DNA of 51,945 bases, taken from the NCBI GenBank assembly GCA_946480595.1, contig CAMLKC010000001.1, positions 1 to 51,945 of the forward strand. Reading direction: 5' to 3'. How positions within the stretch are numbered: the first letter of the stretch is position 1; the number at the start of each line of letters is the position of its first letter. The stretch comes from an uncultured Candidatus Saccharibacteria bacterium (lineage in GTDB: Bacteria; Patescibacteria; Saccharimonadia; Saccharimonadales; CAMLKC01). Below, in pieces: positions 16,867-25,192 of this stretch. The notes below the pieces were generated by a model that made no database searches, had not been told where the DNA came from, and saw only the letters and a list, made by a program, of their open reading frames with translations. A program made the translations under genes and the position numbers.

Positions 16867-16929
16867 ATGGAGGGTACGCGGGAGGCGGGCCTACCTAAGC
16901 GGGAGTATAAGGATGAGCGTCTACAGTAA
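16867..16929 (+). CDS. Upstream leader ORF (20 codons) overlapping the dcd start
   Basis: ATG 16867 has a strong GGGGAGGTGAG ribosome site. The reading frame encodes 20 mostly charged residues (MEGTREAGLPKREY...) and stops with TAA at 16927-16929, 14 nt inside dcd. This arrangement suggests translational coupling or peptide-dependent control of dcd. No amino acid run indicative of attenuation is present. Confidence 0.45.
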   Translation: MEGTREAGLPKREYKDERLQ

Positions 16930-17632
16930 TACCGAAATTAAAGCTGCCGTTGCCGATGGGACGATTGTCTGTTTACCATACAATGAAGCGCACGTAAGCG
17001 AAGCCAGCCTGGATTTTACACTTGGGCATTATTTTTACAAACAAGAATACCAGGAACAGTCTAAGGTCTATAACCCCTTCGACCGAGGGGATGTTGAGCG
17101 GTACTTCAAAGGCCCGCTTGAAGCCATGCCGCACAAAGAGTGGTGCGAAAAGCACGGCTATCAGCTGTTCGAGAACATTCCCGAGGATCACCCGATCATC
17201 GTATTGCGCCCTGGTGAGCGTATCTTGGCGCACACGCACGAGTTTATGGGCATTCGCGCACACGGCGGCGCTAGTGAAGTCCGCTCGCGCAGTAGTTGGG
17301 GCCGCAATGGTGTGGCTGTTTGTTTTGACGCCGGCTGGATCGATCCGGGCTACATTAACCGTATTACGCTTGAAATCTACAACTTAAACGAACACGAATC
17401 GGTCGTACTGCCAGTAGGTGAGCGCATGGGCCAGGTTATTTTCCATAAAACAGGCGCAGTTGATGGCGACTACAGCGACGGGCGCGATGGCATGAGCGGT
17501 AAGTACCAGCACACCAGTGACCTCGACGAGCTTGTTGCTACCTGGTCGCCAGACCAAATGCTGCCGCGCGCTTACAAAGACGAACGCAAGCTTCCGCCAA
17601 CCATACCCGGCCTGCCCGAGGGTATGAAATAA
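16913..17632 (+). CDS. dcd: dCTP deaminase / dUTPase family protein
   Basis: A 239-residue protein of the Dcd/dUTPase fold, which converts dCTP to dUTP (some members go on to dUMP). The active-site block is GASEVRSRSSWGRNGVAVC, followed by the strand PGYINRITLEIYNLNEHESV and QVIFHKTG. It is longer than E. coli Dcd (193 residues) because of an insert around YNPFDRGDVERYFKGPLE and a C-terminal extension. ATG 16913 has GGGAG seven bases upstream. Together with tmk and thyA it supplies dTTP. Confidence 0.88.
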   Translation: MSVYSNTEIKAAVADGTIVCLPYNEAHVSEASLDFTLGHYFYKQEYQEQSKVYNPFDRGDVERYFKGPLEAMPHKEWCEKHGYQLFENIPEDHPIIVLRPGERILAHTHEFMGIRAHGGASEVRSRSSWGRNGVAVCFDAGWIDPGYINRITLEIYNLNEHESVVLPVGERMGQVIFHKTGAVDGDYSDGRDGMSGKYQHTSDLDELVATWSPDQMLPRAYKDERKLPPTIPGLPEGMK

Positions 17633-18304
17633 ATGGCAGACAAGGGCCGTTTTATTGTCATTGAAGGCAGTGACGGGTCGGGCAAAAGCACCCAGTTCAA
17701 GCTCCTCGTGGACTACCTCACCACTCATAACATTCCGTTTGCGTCGCACCATTTTCCGCGTTACGAAGAGCCATCTTCCTATTTTGTGCAGGAATACCTG
17801 AAAGGCACCTACGGCGGCGGTGACGAACAGGGCGCTTATAAGCCGTCACTGTTTTATGCACTGGACCGGTTTGCTGCCGGCGAAGGTATTCGAAAAGAGC
17901 TGGAGGAAGGCAAGATCGTCCTTTGCGACCGGTACATAGGTTCGAATATGGCACACCAAGGGCAAAAACTTGCCTCGCAGGAAGAGCGCACAAAGTATTT
18001 CTCGTGGCTCCACGAAATTGAATACGATATTTTAGGGATTCCAAAACCCGACGAAAATGTAGTTCTTAGTATGCCAGCCGAGCTTTCTATCAAGTTGATG
18101 TCGCAGCGCGACCAGTCCAACAGCGTCAAAGGTGATATTCACGAAGCCGACCCACACCATCTTGAGCGGTCAGTGCGCACATACCGGGAAATCTGTGAGC
18201 TATTTCCCGACGAGTTCTATCTGGTTGATTGTGCAGATAATGGCGAGCTACGGGCAATCGAAGCTATTCACCAACAGATACTTGTTCGCCTGAACCTGGC
18301 GTAG
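17633..18304 (+). CDS. tmk: dTMP kinase (thymidylate kinase)
   Basis: A 223-residue kinase that phosphorylates dTMP to dTDP. The P-loop is IEGSDGSGKSTQF at residues 10-22, the DR motif is VLCDRYIGSNMAHQGQK, and a basic lid follows. It starts directly after the dcd stop, so it is in the same operon. Its last 41 nt overlap the convergent gene that ends at 18264. Confidence 0.94.
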   Translation: MADKGRFIVIEGSDGSGKSTQFKLLVDYLTTHNIPFASHHFPRYEEPSSYFVQEYLKGTYGGGDEQGAYKPSLFYALDRFAAGEGIRKELEEGKIVLCDRYIGSNMAHQGQKLASQEERTKYFSWLHEIEYDILGIPKPDENVVLSMPAELSIKLMSQRDQSNSVKGDIHEADPHHLERSVRTYREICELFPDEFYLVDCADNGELRAIEAIHQQILVRLNLA

Positions 18305-19148
18305 GGAGTTCGACAAACTTCACGTAATACGAGGTCGCGAGCGGCTGCAGCCATTTGCGGGCCGCGTCTTCAGCTGGCGTATCGTAGGGAAGTGAGACAA
18401 GACCTTCGACTTTGTCATAGATCTCTCCGTGCCGTTCGCTGTTGCGCACTTTACGACCCAAATACGGGTCATTTTCAGCGGCAGCTTCTTCATCGCCTCG
18501 CACCAAAAAAGCCTTGCGCTGCACGATCTGGAACATGCCATCCGGCGTGCGCAGTTCGGCGACGGTGCGCTTTCGAAGCGTTGTCATTGCTGGAATATCC
18601 GGCTGGTATGACTTGGTTTTATACCGAGCCTCCTCAAACGAGGGCGAAAATCCGGCTTCGGTCAGTGCGCGCAGCACATCGATATCCATTTGTGTCGTCG
18701 CGGTTGAGTCAAGCGGGTGAAATAGCTTGGCAATTTCAAGTGAACCCAGTTCAGGGTAGTCAATCAGAAGCGACAGTAGGCTTAGCGGCGAAGCTGTGCC
18801 GTCAAGCGCTTCTTCGAACCGCGGATCGCTGCTATCTACCTTTTCGTGTATTTGGGCACCGGGGTTCAGCTGAATGCGATAGCAAAGCGAATCGTAAAGT
18901 GACAGCTCGATCATGGCGTGAAGACGCTCGGCAAGCTCGGGCGACTCCGTCCAGTCGTGCTCTAGGACAGCTTCGTCAACAGCGACATCAACACCCTTAC
19001 GGATACGATTAAGTGAGGTGTTAACATACGGCTCAGCCTTGCCATCTTCGCCGGTCACCTCAAAGGCAGTCCACGGATCAAAAGGAATCGCCCCGTAATC
19101 CGGGCGACGTTCGCGAAGAAGCTGGTGTGTTGACTGCTTTTCTGCCAT
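18264..19148 (-). CDS. Hypothetical protein, about 294 residues
   Basis: I do not recognise the family. The protein is soluble, acidic and largely helical, without a signal or membrane helix. Notable segments are RPDYGAIPFDPWTAFEV near the N-terminus, LHAMIELSLYDSLCYRIQLN in the middle and the basic VRGDEEAAAENDPYLGRKVR near the end. ATG 19148 is chosen because a good promoter lies 12 nt upstream; an earlier in-frame ATG at 19214 falls upstream of it. The end overlaps tmk antisense by 41 nt. Confidence 0.65.
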   Translation of the reverse strand: MAEKQSTHQLLRERRPDYGAIPFDPWTAFEVTGEDGKAEPYVNTSLNRIRKGVDVAVDEAVLEHDWTESPELAERLHAMIELSLYDSLCYRIQLNPGAQIHEKVDSSDPRFEEALDGTASPLSLLSLLIDYPELGSLEIAKLFHPLDSTATTQMDIDVLRALTEAGFSPSFEEARYKTKSYQPDIPAMTTLRKRTVAELRTPDGMFQIVQRKAFLVRGDEEAAAENDPYLGRKVRNSERHGEIYDKVEGLVSLPYDTPAEDAARKWLQPLATSYYVKFVELPTPGSGEQVSVGE

Positions 19149-19160
19149 AATAGAATACAT

Positions 19161-19189
19161 AGTATACAACGTATCTTTAAAATAAGCAA
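19161..19189 (-). promoter_or_regulatory. Promoter of the 18264-19148 gene
   Basis: On the minus strand, TTGCTT (19184-19189), a 17-nt spacer and TATACT (19161-19166). The expected leader is about 5 nt. Confidence 0.65.
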
Positions 19190-19207
19190 CGACAAGCGGG
19201 CGTGGTG

Positions 19208-19237
19208 TTGACATTTTGACAGGTTGTCTGTTACACT
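19208..19237 (+). promoter_or_regulatory. Promoter of rplJ-rplL
   Basis: TTGACA (19208-19213), an 18-nt spacer and TACACT (19232-19237). Confidence 0.75.
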
Positions 19238-19243
19238 ACATGC

Positions 19244-19352
19244 AGACATTGCCAGAGACAGTAGCGGTGAAACCCACTTAATAAGCTACCGAGGAATGAA
19301 ATAAACATTCGAGTCAAGTCTTTGGTAATGCGAGAATCAAAGACTTTTTCTT
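19244..19352 (+). promoter_or_regulatory. Ribosomal protein L10 leader with terminator
   Basis: The 5' leader contains AGAGACAGTAGC ... GCTACCGAGG, closing a GTAGC/GCTAC stem with an internal TTAATAA. This is the characteristic L10-leader (r-protein autoregulation) sequence that binds the L10-L7/L12 complex. It is followed by an intrinsic terminator AAGTCTTTG/CAAAGACTT and TTTCTTTT (19316-19352). Excess L10 should favour termination, before the rplJ start at 19428. Confidence 0.8.
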
Positions 19353-19427
19353 TTGGAAAAATCGGCGAAACTCTCATTACCGTACGTTGACAATTCGGTC
19401 GGAAAAACAACTAAAGAAAGGACTTTT

Positions 19428-19952
19428 ATGGCTATTTCACGCGATAAAAAGAACACTTTGGTTGCTGAAATGAGTGAGACGCTCTCAAGCGCTAAGATGA
19501 CTGTGTTCGCACAGTACCAGGGCTTGAGCGTTGCTGATGTCCAAGAACTTCGCGGTAAAGCCCGCGAAGCCGGCGTCGTTATCAAGGTGGTCAAAAACCG
19601 CCTCGTGCGCGTTGCCTTGGCATCAACCGATACTTACAAAGAAACCGACACCTCGCCACTGACGGGCCAATTGCTTTACGCAATCAGCTCTGAAGACGAA
19701 GTCGCCCCAGCTCAGGTTCTGGATGCGTTTGCAAAGACTCACCCAGCACTTCAGTTTGTCGGCGCTTTTTCTGGCGAAGGTGCGCTTCTTTCTGCCGCTG
19801 AAGTTACGGCGCTTGCAGGCCTGCCTAGCAAGAACCAGCTTATCGGTCAGGTTGTATCGCAACTGCTTTCACCGGTTCACGATGTTACCAACGCACTGTC
19901 GGGCAATTTGCACGCGCTGCTCGATGGCATCGAAGCCAAAGCAACCAGCTAA
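19428..19952 (+). CDS. rplJ: 50S ribosomal protein L10
   Basis: A 174-residue L10, which anchors L7/L12 dimers to the ribosomal stalk. Features: MAISRDKKNTLVAEMSETL, AQYQGLSVADVQELRGKARE, VIKVVKNRLVRVAL, and a C-terminal helix for L12 binding (VTNALSGNLHALLDGI). ATG 19428 has an AAAGGA site; the upstream open frame runs through the leader. It follows an L10 leader with terminator and precedes rplL by 32 nt. Confidence 0.96.
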   Translation: MAISRDKKNTLVAEMSETLSSAKMTVFAQYQGLSVADVQELRGKAREAGVVIKVVKNRLVRVALASTDTYKETDTSPLTGQLLYAISSEDEVAPAQVLDAFAKTHPALQFVGAFSGEGALLSAAEVTALAGLPSKNQLIGQVVSQLLSPVHDVTNALSGNLHALLDGIEAKATS

Positions 19953-19984
19953 TCAATTTTTACTAGAATTTCAAGGAGTCTATT

Positions 19985-20362
19985 ATGGCTGATATCAAGA
20001 AACTCGCAGAAGAGCTTACTAAGCTTACTGTACTCGAGGTTAACGACCTCAAAACTATCCTTAAGGATGAATACGGCATCGAGCCAGCTGCTGCAGCTGC
20101 TGTTGCCGTAGCCGCTCCAGCTGCCGCTGGCGCTGCTGACGAAGACGCAAAGACTGAATTCACCGTTACGTTGCAAGACGCTGGCGCTCAGAAAGTTGCT
20201 GTCATCAAAGCTGTTAAAGAAATCACCGGCCTTGGCCTTGGTGAGGCAAAAGCCCTCGTTGACAACGCTCCAAGCGCTATCAAAGAAAAGGTTTCAAAAG
20301 ACGACGCTGAAGCTGCTAAGAAGCAGCTCGAAGAAGCCGGCGCAACAGTCGAACTCAGCTAA
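19985..20362 (+). CDS. rplL: 50S ribosomal protein L7/L12
   Basis: A 125-residue L7/L12, the mobile stalk protein that recruits translational GTPases. The N-terminal dimerisation domain ([19 protein letters not shown]), an Ala-rich hinge (residues 35-55) and the C-terminal domain with [20 protein letters not shown] are all normal. An AAGGAG site precedes the ATG. A 16-bp terminator follows. Confidence 0.97.
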   Translation: MADIKKLAEELTKLTVLEVNDLKTILKDEYGIEPAAAAAVAVAAPAAAGAADEDAKTEFTVTLQDAGAQKVAVIKAVKEITGLGLGEAKALVDNAPSAIKEKVSKDDAEAAKKQLEEAGATVELS

Positions 20363-20389
20363 TTTCATACCGACCGAAGTCAACCAATC

Positions 20390-20428
20390 AAATAAATACC
20401 GCCCCGTAAATGGGGCGGTATTTATTTG
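20390..20428 (+). terminator. Intrinsic terminator of rplJ-rplL
   Basis: A 16-bp stem AAATAAATACCGCCCC/GGGGCGGTATTTATTT with a 6-nt loop. The -35 box of the ilv promoter begins inside its right edge. Confidence 0.9.
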
Positions 20429-20454
20429 CAATCACAAAAATAGGGGAGTATACT
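20426..20454 (+). promoter_or_regulatory. Promoter of the ilv operon
   Basis: TTGCAA (20426-20431), a 17-nt spacer and TATACT (20449-20454). The leader-peptide ATG follows after 8 nt, so the transcript begins almost on it. Confidence 0.75.
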
Positions 20455-20462
20455 GAACCCCA

Positions 20463-20525
20463 ATGAGCGCTTCACAGCAAATTATTGTCAGCATTCTTCT
20501 TACCACGCCTAACGCGCGGCGCTGA
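20463..20525 (+). CDS. ilv operon leader peptide (20 residues)
   Basis: ATG 20463 to TGA 20525. Residues 6-13 read QIIVSILL, so six of eight codons call for isoleucine, valine or leucine. This is the composition expected of a branched-chain amino acid attenuation peptide. It lies between a good promoter and an intrinsic terminator, immediately upstream of ilvB. Ribosome stalling on these codons when the amino acids are scarce would prevent terminator formation. Confidence 0.75.
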   Translation: MSASQQIIVSILLTTPNARR

Positions 20526-20550
20526 TTGCTCATTCAACAAAATAAGACAA

Positions 20551-20585
20551 GAGCATCCCCGGCCGCAAGCCGGGGATTTTTGTTA
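20551..20585 (+). terminator. ilv attenuator terminator
   Basis: ATCCCCGGC/GCCGGGGAT with loop CGCAA and a TTTTTGTT tail, 18 nt upstream of ilvB. Upstream, TGCTC (20527-20531) can pair with GAGCA (20551-20555), while GCTCA (20528-20532) can pair with TGAGC at the peptide start. These are candidate 2:3 and 1:2 helices, each only 5 bp. Confidence 0.8.
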
Positions 20586-20602
20586 TAAAGGGAGAGCCGC
20601 GT

Positions 20603-22366
20603 ATGGAAAGTACGATACAAGCACCGCCGCAAAAAACAACAAAGCATGCAACCAGTCAGCAACTCACTGGAGCCGAGGCCCTTATTAAATGCCTCGAAGC
20701 CTGCGGAGTAGAGTATATTTTTGGCTACTCTGGAGGTGCGGCAATCCCTATTTTTGATGCGCTCGTCACGACAAAAACCAGTATCAAACTTGTCGCGGCC
20801 CGGCACGAACAGGGTGCCGCACATATGGCTGACGGCTACGCTCGTGTCAGTGGCAAGCCGGGCGTTGTTCTAGTAACCAGCGGGCCCGGAGCCGGAAACA
20901 CGATCACCGGCCTTATGACCGCGCAGATGGATAGCGTTCCTATCGTTGTTATTAGCGGCCAACAGATTACTTCCATGCTAGGGCTCGATGCTTTTCAGGA
21001 GGCCGACACACTGAGCCTTAGCATGCCGGTCGTCAAGCATAATTACCTCGTATTGGAAACTAACGACATTCCATCGACTGTTTTTGAGGCCTTCCACATC
21101 GCAAGCTCTGGCCGGCCGGGCCCGGTACTTATCGATATCCCCAAAGACATCAGTTCAGCCGCGTTTACTGGTGAGTTGCAGCGGCCGCGAAGCCTGCGCG
21201 AACTATCGGCTCCGGCTGCAAGCGGCGAAGCTGTTGCGGCAATTTCTAAGCATCTGACCAGCGCCAAACGGCCGGTGATTTTAGCCGGGCATGGCGTGCT
21301 GATCGCCAAGGCGGAAAAAGAGCTCCAACACGTGGCAGCGGCGTTCGACACGCCCGTTGTCACCACGCTTCTTGGCAAAGGTGCCATCGACGAAACGAAC
21401 GAACTCTCACTGGGAATGCTTGGTATGCACGGCACCGCATACGCTAATAAAGCTATTGAAGAGGCGGATCTTATCCTTAACGTCGGTTCGCGGTTTGATG
21501 ACCGGATTGTCGGTGACCCAGCAAGTTTTAGCGCCGGAAAAACAATCATCCATGTGGATATCGACGCTACCGAACTAGGCAAAATCATACAGCCAGACAT
21601 TGCCGTGCAGGCTGATGCCAAAGATTTTTTGAGCCAACTGGGCGGCATGAAACAAACGGCCAACCATACTGAATGGCGACAACATTTGACCGGCTATAAA
21701 AAACGCTTTCCCTTACGATACTCAGATAAAAATGGCCTGACGCAGCAACGGGTCATCGACACCGTCATGCAGCTAACGGGCGGAGAAGCGATCGTAACGA
21801 CCGATGTTGGGCAACATCAAATGTGGGCAGCGCAGTTTTACAAGGTGAAGAATGCCCAGCACTGGGTTAGCTCGGGTGGTGCCGGAACAATGGGGTTTGG
21901 ACTGCCAAGCAGTATTGGTGCCCAGATAGCCGCTCCCAACAAGCAAGTCGTAACATTTGTAGGAGACGGCGGTTTTCAGATGACATCGTATGAGCTTGCG
22001 ACGGCAGTCCTCCACAAACTGCCTATTAAAATATTCGTTCTGAACAACCATTACCTGGGAATGGTACGCCAATGGCAGGAACTTTTTTACGATAACCGCC
22101 TTAGCGGAGTGGACCTTGTTGGCAATCCCGATTTTGCAAAGCTGGCCGAAAGTTACGGCATAAAAGCTATCAATATCGATAGCACCGGCGAAGCCGACCA
22201 AAAAATAGCCGAAGCGCTGGCATATTCCGACGGCCCAATGCTTATTAACTGCGAAGTTGTAAAGACCGACAATGTCTATCCTATGATTCCTGCAGGCCGC
22301 GGCTACGCGCATATGCTGGTTGAGGCCCCGTCCACGAAATTAGAAAAGCCAACGGGGAGTACCTAA
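20603..22366 (+). CDS. ilvB: Acetolactate synthase, large catalytic subunit
   Basis: A 587-residue thiamine diphosphate enzyme that condenses pyruvate with pyruvate or 2-oxobutanoate, the first common step of valine/leucine/isoleucine synthesis. The catalytic Glu lies in [16 protein letters not shown]. The ThDP/Mg motif is [19 protein letters not shown] followed by [18 protein letters not shown]. First gene of an ilvB-ilvN-ridA-ilvA operon under leader-peptide attenuation. Confidence 0.96.
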   Translation: MESTIQAPPQKTTKHATSQQLTGAEALIKCLEACGVEYIFGYSGGAAIPIFDALVTTKTSIKLVAARHEQGAAHMADGYARVSGKPGVVLVTSGPGAGNTITGLMTAQMDSVPIVVISGQQITSMLGLDAFQEADTLSLSMPVVKHNYLVLETNDIPSTVFEAFHIASSGRPGPVLIDIPKDISSAAFTGELQRPRSLRELSAPAASGEAVAAISKHLTSAKRPVILAGHGVLIAKAEKELQHVAAAFDTPVVTTLLGKGAIDETNELSLGMLGMHGTAYANKAIEEADLILNVGSRFDDRIVGDPASFSAGKTIIHVDIDATELGKIIQPDIAVQADAKDFLSQLGGMKQTANHTEWRQHLTGYKKRFPLRYSDKNGLTQQRVIDTVMQLTGGEAIVTTDVGQHQMWAAQFYKVKNAQHWVSSGGAGTMGFGLPSSIGAQIAAPNKQVVTFVGDGGFQMTSYELATAVLHKLPIKIFVLNNHYLGMVRQWQELFYDNRLSGVDLVGNPDFAKLAESYGIKAINIDSTGEADQKIAEALAYSDGPMLINCEVVKTDNVYPMIPAGRGYAHMLVEAPSTKLEKPTGST

Positions 22367-22367
22367 G

Positions 22368-22622
22368 ATGAACCAAAACGATCACGCCTACAAGCTGACA
22401 CTTACCGTCCGCAATAGCCCGGGAGTGTTGGTCCGCTGCGCCCAAGTTTTTAGCCGGCGTGGACATAACATTGAAAACCTTTCGGTTGCGGCAGTTCCTC
22501 GCTCATTTGCCACTTCGTACATGACTATCACCGCGTCTGGCAATGAAGCCACTTTACACCATATTCAACAGCAACTAAAGAAACTCGTCGACGTCATACA
22601 CGTCGCGGAAAAGGAACTTTAA
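22368..22622 (+). CDS. ilvN: Acetolactate synthase, small regulatory subunit
   Basis: An 84-residue ACT-domain protein (YKLTLTVRNSPGVLVRCAQV, SRRGHNIENLSVAAV, LKKLVDVIHVAEKEL). It binds the large subunit and gives feedback inhibition by valine. It has only the ACT domain, like the short IlvN/IlvM type, not the 160-residue IlvH type. It begins one base after the ilvB stop. Confidence 0.92.
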   Translation: MNQNDHAYKLTLTVRNSPGVLVRCAQVFSRRGHNIENLSVAAVPRSFATSYMTITASGNEATLHHIQQQLKKLVDVIHVAEKEL

Positions 22623-22623
22623 T

Positions 22624-22995
22624 ATGACGACATTCGGCCCCTACGCGCCCGTTCGCCAAGCAGGGAATCTCCTATTTGCTTCCGGCCAAATAGGCGTCAA
22701 TCCCATAACTAAGGCCGCTCCAGCCAACGTCGCTAGCCAGACAGAACAAGCACTTATTAACCTTAAGGCAGTCCTTGCCGGCGAAGGCGTGACAATGAAC
22801 GACGTGGTAAAAACGACCGTTTTTCTGACCGATATGAACGACTTTGCCACAATGAACGAAGTCTATGAGCGGGCTTTTAGCGCACCGCGTCCAGCTCGCA
22901 GCACCGTAGCCATACGTGAACTGCCGCGCGTCACTGAAAACGGCGCCGCGCTATTGGTTGAAATAGAGGCTATTGCTCACAAGGTGAACTCATGA
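22624..22995 (+). CDS. ridA: RidA family enamine/imine deaminase
   Basis: A 123-residue Rid protein that hydrolyses reactive 2-aminoacrylate and 2-aminocrotonate to 2-oxoacids. Landmarks: PVRQAGNLLFASGQIGVNP, VVKTTVFLTDMNDFATMNEVY, the catalytic Arg in RPARSTVAIRELPR, and GALLVEIEAIA. It sits between ilvN and ilvA, overlapping ilvA by 4 nt. This matches its known task of clearing the enamine released by threonine dehydratase and accelerating 2-oxobutanoate formation. Confidence 0.92.
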   Translation: MTTFGPYAPVRQAGNLLFASGQIGVNPITKAAPANVASQTEQALINLKAVLAGEGVTMNDVVKTTVFLTDMNDFATMNEVYERAFSAPRPARSTVAIRELPRVTENGAALLVEIEAIAHKVNS

Positions 22996-24497
22996 CGCCG
23001 GTACTCATAGACACGACGGTCAAAGACATCCTCACTTCCAGCGTGTACGATGTCGCCATAAAAACACCGCTGGAACGGGCGGCAAAACTCAGCCAGCTCA
23101 CCAAAGCTAGCGTTTACTTAAAGCGCGAAGATCTCCAGCCGGTGCATAGCTTTAAACTCCGTGGCGCCTACAACAAAATGGCTCAGCTAACCAAGCGGGA
23201 ACGCGCGAATGGCGTTATTGCCGCCAGTGCCGGCAACCATGCACAGGGCGTAGCACTCGCCGCTAAAAAGCTCGGACTCAGCGCGCTTATTATCATGCCG
23301 CGCACCACGCCAAGTATAAAAATAGATGCTGTGAGAGGCTACGGCGCAGAAGTCGAACTAGAAGGCGACAGCTATTCCGAGGCCGCCGACTACTGCAAAA
23401 AACGAGTGGCTGAAACTGGCCGTACATACATCCACCCGTTCGACGATCCGCTAGTCATTGCAGGCCAGGGAACAATCGGCCAGGAGATATTGGAACAGCA
23501 TTCGAACGTCACGCATATTTTTGTTCCGATAGGTGGCGGCGGACTAATTGCCGGTATCGCCAGCTACGTCAAGGCAGTCCGGCCTGACGTAAAAATCATC
23601 GGCGTCGAGCCTGAGGACAGCAATGTCATGCAGGCGAGTATCCACCGAAACGAGCGGGTGGTTTTGCCGCATGTTGGTATATTTGCCGACGGAGTAGCGG
23701 TCAAGCAAGCTGGCAGCGAAACTTTTCGCATTGCCCGTGACAAAGTAGATGATTTTATGACTGTTACGACCGACGAAATATGCGCTGCCATTAAACACAT
23801 ATTTGAAGACACGCGCAGTATCGTCGAGCCGGCAGGCGCACTGGCTGCCGCTGGAACGGTAAAATACGCCCTGCCTGAAACAGCGCATGCCGTTGCTATT
23901 TGTTCGGGTGCCAATATGACATTCGAACGGCTTCAGCAGGTTGCCGAAAGAACCCTCACCGGCTCGGGCAAAGAAGCTATGTTTGCCGTGACGCTACCCG
24001 AAAAGCCGGGAGCGCTGCGCGACTTTTGCACGACAATCGTGCGCAACCATAATATCAGCGAGTTCAACTACCGCCGAAGTGATCGGCATAGCGCACATAT
24101 CCTCGTAGGCATTACTATCGGAAACACCGCCGATAAAGACGCGATCATGGAAAAAATGAAAAGGTACGGCTATGACCATACCGACCTTTCAGCCGATGAC
24201 GCCACAAAAGAACATGTCCGACATATGATTGGCGGGACGTCACACGCCGAGCACGAGCATATTTATGAGATTGCTTTTCCAGAACGCCCTAACGCACTCT
24301 CTGATTTTTTAGCGGCAGTCGGTAGCAAGTGGAATATCAGTCTTTTTCATTACCGAAGCGCGGCCAGCGACTCGGGCAGCGTATTGATCGGCTTTGAAGC
24401 CCCTGACAGGCAGACGCTTGAAGAACGGCTTGCCATGACGGGATTTACCGTGACAAAATGCGATGCAAACACCGGCGTCCAGCTCTTCATCAAATGA
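22992..24497 (+). CDS. ilvA: Threonine ammonia-lyase (biosynthetic, two ACT-like domains)
   Basis: A 501-residue PLP enzyme that converts threonine to 2-oxobutanoate and ammonia, committing carbon to isoleucine. The PLP lysine is in HSFKLRGAYNKM, the glycine loop is PIGGGGLIAGIASY, and the Ser/Gly end is AICSGANMTFERL. The last 170 residues hold two ACT-like regulatory domains (MFAVTLPEKPGALRDFCTTI; IYEIAFPERPNALSDFLAAV), typical of the isoleucine-inhibited biosynthetic form. The start overlaps ridA. Confidence 0.95.
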   Translation: MTPVLIDTTVKDILTSSVYDVAIKTPLERAAKLSQLTKASVYLKREDLQPVHSFKLRGAYNKMAQLTKRERANGVIAASAGNHAQGVALAAKKLGLSALIIMPRTTPSIKIDAVRGYGAEVELEGDSYSEAADYCKKRVAETGRTYIHPFDDPLVIAGQGTIGQEILEQHSNVTHIFVPIGGGGLIAGIASYVKAVRPDVKIIGVEPEDSNVMQASIHRNERVVLPHVGIFADGVAVKQAGSETFRIARDKVDDFMTVTTDEICAAIKHIFEDTRSIVEPAGALAAAGTVKYALPETAHAVAICSGANMTFERLQQVAERTLTGSGKEAMFAVTLPEKPGALRDFCTTIVRNHNISEFNYRRSDRHSAHILVGITIGNTADKDAIMEKMKRYGYDHTDLSADDATKEHVRHMIGGTSHAEHEHIYEIAFPERPNALSDFLAAVGSKWNISLFHYRSAASDSGSVLIGFEAPDRQTLEERLAMTGFTVTKCDANTGVQLFIK

Positions 24498-24554
24498 TAA
24501 AAATGACAACGTTTTTGCCGCTACCCCTAAAATATATGTGGAAAAGCAAGACGC

Positions 24555-24583
24555 TTGAGCTAAGTTAAAACTGTTGCTACAAT
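24555..24583 (+). promoter_or_regulatory. Promoter of the 24613 pilin gene
   Basis: TTGAGC (24555-24560), a 17-nt spacer and TACAAT (24578-24583). Confidence 0.65.
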
Positions 24584-24612
24584 GAACAAAAAGCGTAAGC
24601 AGAATAGGGACC

Positions 24613-25113
24613 ATGCACAGCAAAGGGTTTTCCATCGTCGAGCTCCTGATTGTTATCGCCGTTATTGTCATTTTGGCGGCTATTACGCTTGTCACTTATA
24701 ACTCGCTGCAAAACGGCGCGTACGACTCAGCAGTCCAGTCCGACCTCGACAATGCCGCCGGACTCATGGAATCTTTCCGCGTCAGCTCGTCGGCTGCTCA
24801 TGAATTCCCACGCACCAAAACACCCGACCTAGAATCGCTGAATTTCACCGCATCTAAAAACTCATACGACACGACCACCACAGTAAACTACGTGTATTGC
24901 ATCAATACCACCGACTATAAATCGTTCGCGCTTGCCGCACTGAGTAAATCCGGCAATGTCTATCTGATGACCCAAGACGGCTTCCAGACAACTACAATGA
25001 CAAAAGCCGACTTTTCGAGCGGTACTAATATCTGCAATACAAAACTAGGCATAGGGCTGGTTTCATCCGGAATGTACGCGCCTAACACCTGGCAGACCTG
25101 GGTACACACTTAA
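24613..25113 (+). CDS. Type IV pilin-like protein (prepilin)
   Basis: A 166-residue prepilin with a very short leader MHSKG, the cleavage site G|FSIVELLIVI with Glu at mature position 5, and the N-terminal helix (VIAVIVILAAITLVTYNSL). The head domain has two Cys (YVYCINTT and NICNTK) that could form the C-terminal disulfide loop of type IV pilins. It has its own promoter and is monocistronic. Second pilin of the window, not closely similar to the one at 8783 beyond the helix. Confidence 0.85.
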   Translation: MHSKGFSIVELLIVIAVIVILAAITLVTYNSLQNGAYDSAVQSDLDNAAGLMESFRVSSSAAHEFPRTKTPDLESLNFTASKNSYDTTTTVNYVYCINTTDYKSFALAALSKSGNVYLMTQDGFQTTTMTKADFSSGTNICNTKLGIGLVSSGMYAPNTWQTWVHT

Positions 25114-25116
25114 GCA

Positions 25117-25145
25117 TTGACAGACTTCCTACTGGCTGGTATATA
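25117..25145 (+). promoter_or_regulatory. Promoter of the 25193 gene
   Basis: TTGACA (25117-25122), a 17-nt spacer and TATATA (25140-25145). Confidence 0.75.
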
Positions 25146-25192
25146 TAGGGTTAATACTACACAAAAATAGACAAAGGAAATTGCGAGTTACT

